Shown piece by piece: positions 1-6,639 of a DNA stretch of 10,948 nt. This DNA is from an uncultured Polaribacter sp. (GTDB lineage Bacteria; Bacteroidota; Bacteroidia; Flavobacteriales; Flavobacteriaceae): positions 1 through 10,948 of the forward strand of contig CAJXAS010000041.1 of the NCBI GenBank assembly GCA_913050305.1. Reading direction: 5' to 3'. Below the pieces are notes generated by a model that had not been told where the DNA came from, did not search any database, and saw only the letters and a program-made list of their open reading frames with translations. The translations under genes were made by a program, and so were the position numbers. The number at the start of each line of letters is the position of its first letter. The first letter of the stretch is position 1.

Positions 1-1
1 A

Positions 2-349
2 GATGCAAATCTTAATTATTTATGGAAAGATTCTAAAGGAAAAGGAAGTTTGTCTTTAAGTTTCGAAAGTGTTTTTGACACAGGTAGAAATGCAGATTTC
101 TGGATTGCTCCTGGTTACTTCTCATCAAAAGAACAACTATTACAAAGCAATCAAATCTATGCAGAATTTACTGCTTTTAAAAATGATAGAATCTATACAC
201 CTTCAACTAAAAAAGGAAAAACTGGTGGCGTATTGTATTACGAATTAGCGCCAACAAGACCAGACTTAGTTTTAAAAGATATTATCAAAATTACGCACCC
301 TAATTTATTACCAAATTATGAGTTAACGTTCTTTGAAAAGATGCAGTAA
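2..349 (+). CDS. ABC transporter substrate-binding protein, C-terminal part (iron-complex/cobalamin type)
   Basis: This is the 3' end of a gene whose start lies left of the window. The reading frame is open from base 2 to the TAA at 347-349, giving about 115 residues; the in-frame TTG at 50 is internal, because the frame reads on upstream of it as DANLNYLWKDSKGKG. The visible part looks like the C-terminal lobe of a helical-backbone (TroA/BtuF-like) binding protein: a FWIAPG segment, a long helical stretch, and a closing RPDLVLKDIIKI..HP.LLP.YEL segment, which I recognise as typical of Bacteroidota ferric-siderophore or cobalamin binding proteins. Such proteins sit in the periplasm, usually lipid-anchored, and hand the ligand to a BtuC/FecD-type permease. 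The ligand cannot be decided from this fragment. The next gene converges from the right, so this is the last gene of its transcript. Confidence 0.75.
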   Translation, partial: DANLNYLWKDSKGKGSLSLSFESVFDTGRNADFWIAPGYFSSKEQLLQSNQIYAEFTAFKNDRIYTPSTKKGKTGGVLYYELAPTRPDLVLKDIIKITHPNLLPNYELTFFEKMQ

Positions 350-661
350 AACTAACTTTTAAAAAAAAAGAATAAAACTACACTTGCTTAAAGCATTGCA
401 CTCTATTATATTTTTAATCTATAGCAAACAATTTAGAGATGTTACATTTAAAATGAACGCGTTTGAAATGCTTTAAACATTCAAAGGAGTCACATAGCAT
501 ATCTCTTTTTATACCCTTCCAAAACCCCTTTTATTCCCTTTAAAAAACAGTGCGGTATTTCACCTAATAAAAATAGATAGTCTTTGGAAGTTATTCGTAA
601 AATAGTGTGTTAAAAATTTGTCTTAATAATTTATAGCCGCTAATTAAAACTACATATCTAA
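350..661. other. Intergenic region between convergent genes
   Basis: This 312-base gap separates the binding-protein stop from the racemase stop. It has no ATG-started frame of convincing length and no GC-rich hairpin followed by T residues, so the terminator for either side is not obvious. It does hold an A9 run at 361-369, a perfect 10-bp inverted repeat with a long loop (388-397 and 467-476), a short palindrome AACGCGTT at 456-463, and a 39-codon open stretch on the minus strand (490-609) without a start codon. These are listed under findings. No known RNA family was recognised. Confidence 0.6.
388..476. repeat. 10-bp inverted repeat with 69-nt spacer
   Basis: TTAAAGCATT at 388-397 and its exact reverse complement AATGCTTTAA at 467-476 enclose 69 nt. 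The match extends neither outward nor inward. The spacer carries the 8-bp palindrome AACGCGTT (456-463). Neither arm is directly followed by a T run on its strand, so a classical terminator is unlikely. It could be a structured 3' UTR, a remnant of a small element, or chance in AT-rich DNA. Confidence 0.35.
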
Positions 662-1351
662 TTACTCGGTGGCAAACTTAAAAGCAGCTGCTGCATGAAT
701 TTTGGTGGTATCAAAAATTGGTAATGAAACATCATTTTGATTGATTAACAATGGAATTTCTGTACACCCTAAAATAATACCTTCTGCTCCATTTAAAATT
801 AAACTATCTATAATTTTTAAATAGCTTTCTTTTGAAGATTTTTTAAATTCACCTTGCGCTAATTCATCATAAATAATACGATGAATTTCATCTCTTTCCT
901 CAGCGTCTGGAATTATAGTTTCTATCGAATGCTCATTTAAAATATCTCTGAAAAAATCTTTTTCCATTGTATATTTTGTTCCCAATAATGCTACTTTTTG
1001 CATTCCTTTCTTTTGAATTTCTTTAGCGGTAGTATCTGCAATATGAATAACAGGAATGCGCACCACTTTTCTAACTGCATCAATACATAAATGCATCGTA
1101 TTCGCACAAATAAGAATACAACTGGCACCGGAATTCTCTAAATTAGTAGCAGTTTCTGCCATCTTTTTATCTAACAAATCCCATCTGCCTTGTTTTACTA
1201 ATTGAGAAATTTGTCCGAAATCAAATGAATTAATAATTAACTCTGCAGAATGTACTTTTCCTAACTGATTGGCATTTAACCGATTTAAAATCTGATAATA
1301 CAATACAGTAGATTCTGGTGTTATTCCTCCAATTAATCCTATCTTTTTCAT
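662..1351 (-). CDS. Aspartate/glutamate racemase family protein (amino-acid racemase)
   Basis: This 229-residue protein belongs to the PLP-independent Asp/Glu racemase superfamily, which inverts the alpha carbon using two cysteines as acid and base. Visible motifs are the N-terminal MKKIGLIGGITPEST loop (1-15), CANTMH at 82-87 with the first catalytic cysteine at 82, and GCTEIPLL at 195-202 with the second at 196. Length is normal for the RacX/YgeA/aspartate racemase branch and the motif context differs from MurI. Both cysteines are present, so it is probably active; the substrate (Asp, Glu or a broader range) cannot be read from sequence. It is cytoplasmic, with no signal peptide. Its ATG overlaps the TGA of the upstream DUF2834 gene by four bases (1348-1351, ATGA), a strong sign of translational coupling and co-transcription. 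It is the last gene of the parE-parC block. Confidence 0.85.
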   Translation of the reverse strand: MKKIGLIGGITPESTVLYYQILNRLNANQLGKVHSAELIINSFDFGQISQLVKQGRWDLLDKKMAETATNLENSGASCILICANTMHLCIDAVRKVVRIPVIHIADTTAKEIQKKGMQKVALLGTKYTMEKDFFRDILNEHSIETIIPDAEERDEIHRIIYDELAQGEFKKSSKESYLKIIDSLILNGAEGIILGCTEIPLLINQNDVSLPIFDTTKIHAAAAFKFATE

Positions 1352-1683
1352 TTAGATAATTTAAGTTTTTCTAAAGCATTTTCTCGCAAATACAAAAACA
1401 ACGGAAAAGTAAATGCCACGGCAACTAAAAAAGTAAATGGGATTAGTAACCACCAGTATCTAATTTTTAATCGTATTGATTCTGGAATCATAAACACAAA
1501 GAATGTAAGAACTACCACCGTTAAATCTGCACCAAAAGATTTACCTGCAAAATTAGCTTGTGCATCATTAAAAAAACTTGTAAAAGTTGGGTCGTTTGCA
1601 GTTTGAAACCATTGAATATTATAATACCATGTATAGCAAATACCTAGAATAGAGAGCATCAAAAACAAATGTTTACGTTTCAT
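1348..1683 (-). CDS. DUF2834 family small membrane protein
   Basis: This 111-residue hydrophobic protein has three likely membrane segments, at about residues 5-25, 52-68 and 76-99, with a short charged C-terminus rich in lysine. The N-terminal helix followed by a polar loop (FFNDAQANFAGKSFGADL, about 37-54) and then a second helix matches my memory of the DUF2834 family, whose function is unknown. The protein should sit in the inner membrane. It starts 12 nt after the parC stop and its stop codon overlaps the racemase start, so it is very probably transcribed with its neighbours. Nothing in the sequence indicates a catalytic role: no conserved Cys/His cluster and no ATP or metal motif is visible. 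The family call comes from recognition without an alignment. Confidence 0.75.
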   Translation of the reverse strand: MKRKHLFLMLSILGICYTWYYNIQWFQTANDPTFTSFFNDAQANFAGKSFGADLTVVVLTFFVFMIPESIRLKIRYWWLLIPFTFLVAVAFTFPLFLYLRENALEKLKLSK

Positions 1684-1695
1684 AATTTAATAGTT

Positions 1696-4452
1696 TTAAA
1701 ATAATTTTATTTGATTCTCATCATCACGTTTTTGTTCTTCTGCTTTCTTTTTCTCTATAGATTTTTGTAAAGCTATTTTTGCTTTTTCTTCTACAGAAAG
1801 TTCCTCTAAAACAGGTTTTTTAGTTACTGTTTCTGATATTTCAATTGGAAGTATATTCTCTTCCACAATTTCTTCTGAAAACACTTCAATTTCTTCTACT
1901 TTCTCTTCTTCCGGTTCCTCAAAGGGTAATGATTCCAGTAAATTAACTTGTTTTATTTTTTCTATAGACAATTGATTCCCTTGCGCTTTTATACCTTTAA
2001 CAGCTATAAAATCCTCAAAATTCACAATTTCATTCCCAATACTTCTTTTAGAATACAAAACCTCTGCAACAGGTCTGTAATCTGTCGCAATAATTTCTAA
2101 ACGTGATTTTGAATTTTCAGATATAAAAATTTCTTCTTTCTCTGGAGTTTCAATTAAGAAACGTTTTACGTAATAACGTTCTTTATCTGCATCTAAATAA
2201 ATAGCAGAAATTGGTTTGTTTGGTTTCCATTTTTCTAACACAATCATGTCATCTTCAAAATGCATGGCCAAATCTGGTTTTACCGCTTTAACTTTTCCAC
2301 TTTGCGTAATAACTAGTAACTTATCTTCTGCTCTAAATTCGCCTAGCAATTCGCCTCTTTCATCAACATTTAAACGCTGTACCGCGTCATCAAACCAAAT
2401 CTTACGAGGTTTTAAAGTAGAAACACCTTCAGATTTAAAATCTACACTCTTTATGGTATATTTTGTAATTGTATTTCCCCTTACAGCTCTTCCTTTTACA
2501 GCTAAATCTGCAAAATCAATATCCCATTTCATTTTTTTAACACTTCCTGTAGCGCGCAGGTTAATGGTTACCACCTCTGCTTCTCCATTAAGGTTTGCAG
2601 AAAAATAATGTACGATAGATCCTTTAGTTCCGTTTGATAAATCGTACTCTTTATCTCGTGTTACAGAAGTTACGTTAAAACGCTTCATATAAGAAGGGCC
2701 TTTTGCACCATCTCTATACATAAAATTGTAAACCGTTCTTTTATCTTTCTTTTTAAAGACAGCCACATAAATAATATCTTTTCCAACAAAAGTCTTTGCG
2801 TCTACTTTTGTGACACTCATCTTTCCGTCTTTTCGAAAAACAATAATGTCATCAATATCAGAACACTCTGCAACAAACTCGTCTCTTTTTAGAGAGGTAC
2901 CCACAAAACCTTCTTCTCTATTTACATAGAGTTTTGCATTTTTCATGGCTACTTTAGAGGCAACAATATCGTCAAAAATTCTAATTTCTGTTTTACGCTC
3001 TTTTCCTTTACCATAGGCGCTTTTTAAACGCGTAAAGTAATCTATAGCATACTGTATTAAATTGTTTAAATATTCTTTTACAACGGCTATTTTGTCTTCT
3101 AAACCTTCTATGAATTGTTTTGCTTTATCAATATCAAATTTTGATATTTTCTTTATTCTAATTTCTGTTAAACGTGCAATGTCTTCTTCTGTAATAGCCC
3201 GTTTTAAATGTTTTATATGTGGCTGTAAACCCAAGTCAATGGCTTTAATTACACCTTCCCAAGTTTCTTCCTCTTCAATATCTCGATAGATTCTATTTTC
3301 TATAAAAATTCTTTCTAAAGAAGAAAAATGCCATTGTTCTTCTAATTCATTTAACTGAATTTCTAGTTCTTTCTTCAGTAAGTTTACCGTTAAATCTGTA
3401 GAATGTTTTAACATTTCTGAAACTCCTACAAAAACAGGCTTATTATCTTCAATAGTACAAGAAAGTGGTGAAATTGAATTCTCGCAATTCGTAAATGCAT
3501 ATAAAGCATCAATAGTGGTATCTGGCGATACGTTTGGTGGTAAGTGTACCAAAATCTCTACATCTGCTGCCGTATTGTCTTCAATCTTTTTTATCTTAAT
3601 CTTCCCCTTTTCATTGGCTTTAATAATACTTTCAATTAACGAAGTTGTTGTAGTTGCAAACGGAATTTCATTAATCACTAATGTTTTCTTATCAAGCTGT
3701 GCTATTTTAGCCCTAACTCTTACTTTACCTCCTCTTTTTCCGTCGTTGTAATTGGTGAAATCTGCAATTCCTCCAGTAATAAAATCTGGTAAAATTTTAA
3801 AACTTTTCCCTTTTAAATATTTAATAGACGCATCTATAAGTTCAATAAAGTTATGTGGTAAAATTTTAGTTGACAACCCAACTGCAATACCTTCTGCACC
3901 TTGTGCTAATAATAATGGAAACTTTACAGGTAAATCAATTGGTTCTTTTCTTCGACCATCATAAGACATTTTCCAGTCGGTTGTTTTCGGGTTAAAAACA
4001 ACATCTAAAGCAAACTTAGATAATCGAGCCTCTATATACCGAGATGCCGCTGCACGGTCTCCTGTTAATATATTCCCCCAATTTCCCTGCATGTCTATTA
4101 GCAATTCTTTCTGACCAATTTGCACCATCGCATCTGCGATAGACGCATCTCCATGCGGGTGGTACTGCATGGTATGCCCAACAATATTGGCTACTTTATT
4201 GTAACGCCCATCGTCTAAATCTTTCATAGAATGCATAATTCTACGCTGCACAGGTTTCAAACCATCTTCTAGAGATGGCACTGCTCTTTCTAAAATTACA
4301 TATGAAGCATAGTCTAAGAACCATTCTTTATACATCCCTGTAATCTTAGTGATGGTCTCAACAGATTCTGTATCGTTATTTAAAGCATCAGACTGACTTT
4401 CTAAATTTGATAATTCTTCTTCGTGTTCGTTTTCGTTTATTTCTTCGCTCAT
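1696..4452 (-). CDS. parC: DNA topoisomerase IV subunit A (ParC)
   Basis: ParC is the DNA-cleaving subunit of topoisomerase IV, the type IIA enzyme that unlinks daughter chromosomes. The winged-helix domain holds YHPHGDAS (97-104) and the catalytic pair Arg138-Tyr139 in AAASRYIEARLSKFA. Tower and coiled-coil regions follow to about 490, then a degenerate beta-pinwheel from about 505 to 830. No GyrA box (QRRGGKG-like) is visible in that C-terminal domain, which favours ParC over GyrA, as does the adjacent parE. At 918 residues it is much longer than E. coli ParC (about 750): the excess is an acidic N-terminus and a charged, probably disordered tail (about 840-913) ending in QIKLF. The position equivalent to GyrA Ser83 is Ala103, while Asp107 is kept. 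The start lies 3 nt after the parE stop, with GAGGAAG about 8 nt upstream of the ATG. Confidence 0.95.
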   Translation of the reverse strand: MSEEINENEHEEELSNLESQSDALNNDTESVETITKITGMYKEWFLDYASYVILERAVPSLEDGLKPVQRRIMHSMKDLDDGRYNKVANIVGHTMQYHPHGDASIADAMVQIGQKELLIDMQGNWGNILTGDRAAASRYIEARLSKFALDVVFNPKTTDWKMSYDGRRKEPIDLPVKFPLLLAQGAEGIAVGLSTKILPHNFIELIDASIKYLKGKSFKILPDFITGGIADFTNYNDGKRGGKVRVRAKIAQLDKKTLVINEIPFATTTTSLIESIIKANEKGKIKIKKIEDNTAADVEILVHLPPNVSPDTTIDALYAFTNCENSISPLSCTIEDNKPVFVGVSEMLKHSTDLTVNLLKKELEIQLNELEEQWHFSSLERIFIENRIYRDIEEEETWEGVIKAIDLGLQPHIKHLKRAITEEDIARLTEIRIKKISKFDIDKAKQFIEGLEDKIAVVKEYLNNLIQYAIDYFTRLKSAYGKGKERKTEIRIFDDIVASKVAMKNAKLYVNREEGFVGTSLKRDEFVAECSDIDDIIVFRKDGKMSVTKVDAKTFVGKDIIYVAVFKKKDKRTVYNFMYRDGAKGPSYMKRFNVTSVTRDKEYDLSNGTKGSIVHYFSANLNGEAEVVTINLRATGSVKKMKWDIDFADLAVKGRAVRGNTITKYTIKSVDFKSEGVSTLKPRKIWFDDAVQRLNVDERGELLGEFRAEDKLLVITQSGKVKAVKPDLAMHFEDDMIVLEKWKPNKPISAIYLDADKERYYVKRFLIETPEKEEIFISENSKSRLEIIATDYRPVAEVLYSKRSIGNEIVNFEDFIAVKGIKAQGNQLSIEKIKQVNLLESLPFEEPEEEKVEEIEVFSEEIVEENILPIEISETVTKKPVLEELSVEEKAKIALQKSIEKKKAEEQKRDDENQIKLF

Positions 4453-4455
4453 AGT

Positions 4456-6315
4456 CTAAACTTCCTCTTCTATAGTGTCTAACTCTACCTTTAAATTCTC
4501 AATGATAAACTTCTGTCTATCTGGAGTATTTTTTCCCATATAAAACTCTAACATTTGCTCAATAGACATTTCTTTGTCTAACATTACTGGGTCTAAACGA
4601 ATATCATCTCCAATAAAATGGACAAACTCATTTGGCGAAATCTCACCCAAACCTTTAAATCTTGTTATTTCTGGTTTCCCTTTTAACTTCCCTATTGCTT
4701 CTCTTTTTTCTTCTTGCGAATAACAATAAAAAGTCTGTTTCTTATTTCGCACTCTAAACAAAGGTGTTTCTAAAATGTATAAATGCCCTTCTTTGATTAG
4801 TTCTGGAAAAAACTGAAGGAAAAATGTTATTAATAGCAGTCTAATATGCATACCGTCTACATCGGCATCTGTTGCAATTACAATATTGTTATAACGCAAA
4901 TCCTCGAGACCATCTTCTATATTTAAAGCGGCTTGCAATAGGTTAAACTCTTCATTTTCATAGACAATTTTCTTACTTAAACCGTAGGAATTTAGAGGCT
5001 TCCCTTTTAAACTAAAAACAGCTTGTGTATTTACATTACGAGATTTTGTTATTGAACCAGAAGCAGAATCTCCCTCTGTTATAAATAAAGTAGTTTCTAA
5101 ATAATTTTGTTTTTTAATATCTCCTAAATGAATTCTACAATCTCTTAATTTCTTATTGTGTAAACTCGATTTTTTTGCTCTGTCTTTTGCTAACTTTCGT
5201 ATTCCAGACAATTCTTTTCTTTCTTTTTCTGCCTGTACAATTTTCTTTTGAAGCTTATCTGCAACATCCGCATTCTTGTGCAAATAATTATCTAAATTAG
5301 TTTTCAGAAAATCATTAATATAAGTTCTTACCGTTGGCAACTTTCCTCCCATGTCTGTAGAACCCAACTTCGTTTTGGTCTGACTCTCAAAAATTGGTTC
5401 CATCACTTTAATTGCAATAGCAGAGATAATAGATTTACGAATGTCTGAAGCTTCAAAGTTCTTGCCGTAAAACTCTCTAATAGTCTTCACTAATGCCTCT
5501 CTAAATGCCGCTTGGTGTGTTCCTCCTTGCGTAGTGTGCTGCCCGTTTACAAAAGAGTGGTATTCTTCTGAATATTGTGTTTTACTATGTGTAATTGCAA
5601 CTTCTATATCCTCTCCTTTCAAATGAATTATAGGATACAACATATCGTCTAGATTGTTATTATCTTCCAATAAATCTCTCAATCCGTTTTCTGAAAAGAA
5701 TTTTTCTCCGTTAAAAATAATAGTTAAACCTGGATTTAGATACACATAATTCTTTAACATTTTTGCTACATACTCATTTCTGAATTTGTATTTCTTAAAG
5801 ATTTCTTCATCCGGAATAAAAGAAACTTTGGTTCCCTTTCTACGAGAGCTTTCTTCTAAAAAATCTTGATTTTCTAAATTTCCCTGACTAAATTCTGCAG
5901 AAGCAGATTTACCATCACGTGAAGATTCAACCCTAAAAAATGAAGAAAGTGCGTTTACTGCTTTTGTACCAACACCATTTAAACCAACAGATTTTTTAAA
6001 TGCTTTTGAATCATATTTTCCACCAGTATTCATTTTAGACACAACGTCTACTACCTTTCCTAATGGAATTCCTCTACCATAATCACGCACCGTAACTTTA
6101 GTTCCCTGTATAGAAATTTCGATATTCTTTCCAGCACCCATGACATATTCATCAATAGAATTGTCTAAGACTTCCTTTACTAAAATATAGATTCCGTCGT
6201 CTGCAGAAGAACCGTCACCCAGTTTACCAATGTACATTCCTGGTCGCATTCTTATATGCTCTTTCCAATCTAAAGATCTAATATTATCTTCTGTGTATTT
6301 TGTTTCTTTACTCAT
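4456..6315 (-). CDS. parE: DNA topoisomerase IV subunit B (ParE)
   Basis: ParE is the ATPase subunit of topoisomerase IV and pairs with the ParC encoded directly downstream. GHKL ATPase motifs are in order: RMRPGMYIG (22-30), KEVLDNSIDE with catalytic Glu48 and Asn52, DYGRGIP (78-84), the GLNGVGTKAVNALS lid (111-124), and the QTKTKLG loop (312-318) that contacts the nucleotide. The TOPRIM domain has EGDSASG (414-420, Glu414) and DADVDGMH (483-490), the metal-binding acids, followed by RFKGLGEI (552-559) and a normal C-terminus. At 619 residues it has the short ParE-like length and lacks the insertion seen in enterobacterial GyrB. It is the first gene of the leftward block, preceded by a divergent intergenic region that must hold the promoter. 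I cannot exclude that it is labelled GyrB-like elsewhere, but adjacency to parC makes parE the best name. Confidence 0.95.
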   Translation of the reverse strand: MSKETKYTEDNIRSLDWKEHIRMRPGMYIGKLGDGSSADDGIYILVKEVLDNSIDEYVMGAGKNIEISIQGTKVTVRDYGRGIPLGKVVDVVSKMNTGGKYDSKAFKKSVGLNGVGTKAVNALSSFFRVESSRDGKSASAEFSQGNLENQDFLEESSRRKGTKVSFIPDEEIFKKYKFRNEYVAKMLKNYVYLNPGLTIIFNGEKFFSENGLRDLLEDNNNLDDMLYPIIHLKGEDIEVAITHSKTQYSEEYHSFVNGQHTTQGGTHQAAFREALVKTIREFYGKNFEASDIRKSIISAIAIKVMEPIFESQTKTKLGSTDMGGKLPTVRTYINDFLKTNLDNYLHKNADVADKLQKKIVQAEKERKELSGIRKLAKDRAKKSSLHNKKLRDCRIHLGDIKKQNYLETTLFITEGDSASGSITKSRNVNTQAVFSLKGKPLNSYGLSKKIVYENEEFNLLQAALNIEDGLEDLRYNNIVIATDADVDGMHIRLLLITFFLQFFPELIKEGHLYILETPLFRVRNKKQTFYCYSQEEKREAIGKLKGKPEITRFKGLGEISPNEFVHFIGDDIRLDPVMLDKEMSIEQMLEFYMGKNTPDRQKFIIENLKVELDTIEEEV

Positions 6316-6363
6316 AAATTGGCAACTACTGTTAGGTTTGAAGTACTCGTAAAAATAAGATTT

Positions 6364-6392
6364 AACAGATAAAAATAAAATGAGTTTTGCAA
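6364..6392 (-). promoter_or_regulatory. Candidate parE promoter (weak)
   Basis: On the minus strand a TTG (6392-6390) is followed after 18 nt by TATCTGTT (6371-6364). The known Bacteroidota primary-sigma consensus is TTG, about 17-23 nt, then TAnnTTTG; the second box here has two mismatches. Transcription would begin near 6357, giving a leader of about 40 nt before the parE ATG. This is a plausible placement only. Confidence 0.25.
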
Positions 6393-6609
6393 TTAGTTAT
6401 CAACATGATTTCAACTGCAGATTAAAACGGAATAAACGCCCCATTTATAAATTATATTAAGTGCTAATTCTTTAACAATTAAGATACGATTTTTAAGATT
6501 ATTAGAAAACACTTGTTGGAAAATAAAGAGATAATTTTAATGTAATAATCACAAAATAAAACAATATGTTATATTTTTAAACAAATCAGAGTTTATTCAA
6601 CAATTTAAG

Positions 6610-6617
6610 TACTTTTG
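6610..6617 (+). promoter_or_regulatory. Candidate -7 promoter element of lysA
   Basis: TACTTTTG is a perfect match to the Bacteroidota -7 consensus TAnnTTTG. The GTG start of lysA begins 22 nt after it, leaving a short leader of roughly 15-18 nt if transcription starts a few bases downstream. No clear TTG -33 box sits at the usual distance; GTTT at 6591-6594 is the nearest T-rich block. The exact -7 match and its placement carry the call. Confidence 0.5.
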
Positions 6618-6639
6618 GTGAAAATAAATTAGAATTATC

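Larger units (their letters stand above)
6316..6639. other. Divergent intergenic region between parE and lysA
   Basis: This 324-base AT-rich gap must contain the promoters of both the leftward topoisomerase IV block and the rightward lysA gene. Near lysA there is a good -7 match at 6610-6617, and near parE a weaker candidate at 6364-6392 (both listed separately). The middle, about 6420-6600, shows no convincing gene, hairpin or riboswitch; in particular I could not assemble a lysine riboswitch there. A 26-codon frame at 6380-6460 is probably chance. Confidence 0.6.

Noticed and set aside
361..369. A9 run as part of a terminator for the binding-protein gene
   Set aside because: No stable hairpin precedes it on the plus strand; on the minus strand the T9 run is about 290 nt past the racemase stop and 18 nt from the nearest repeat arm.
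2216..2608. 130-codon open frame on the plus strand inside parC, with smaller ones at 3062-3289, 3515-3751 and 3752-3964
   Set aside because: All lie antisense within a well-supported parC, have low-complexity Ser/Phe/Leu-rich translations typical of reversed AT-rich coding DNA, and lack any recognisable domain.
6397..6405. TTATCAACA resembling a DnaA box near topoisomerase genes
   Set aside because: One mismatch to TTATCCACA, a single occurrence, and no cluster or AT-rich unwinding array, so there is no case for an origin.
6380..6460. 26-codon basic ORF (MSFAISYQHDF...) in the parE-lysA gap
   Set aside because: Too short to judge, overlaps the likely parE promoter, and has no ribosome-binding or conservation evidence.
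6316..6639. Possible lysine riboswitch upstream of lysA
   Set aside because: The likely -7 box is only 22 nt from the start codon, and I could not find the multi-helix core of an L-box in the gap.
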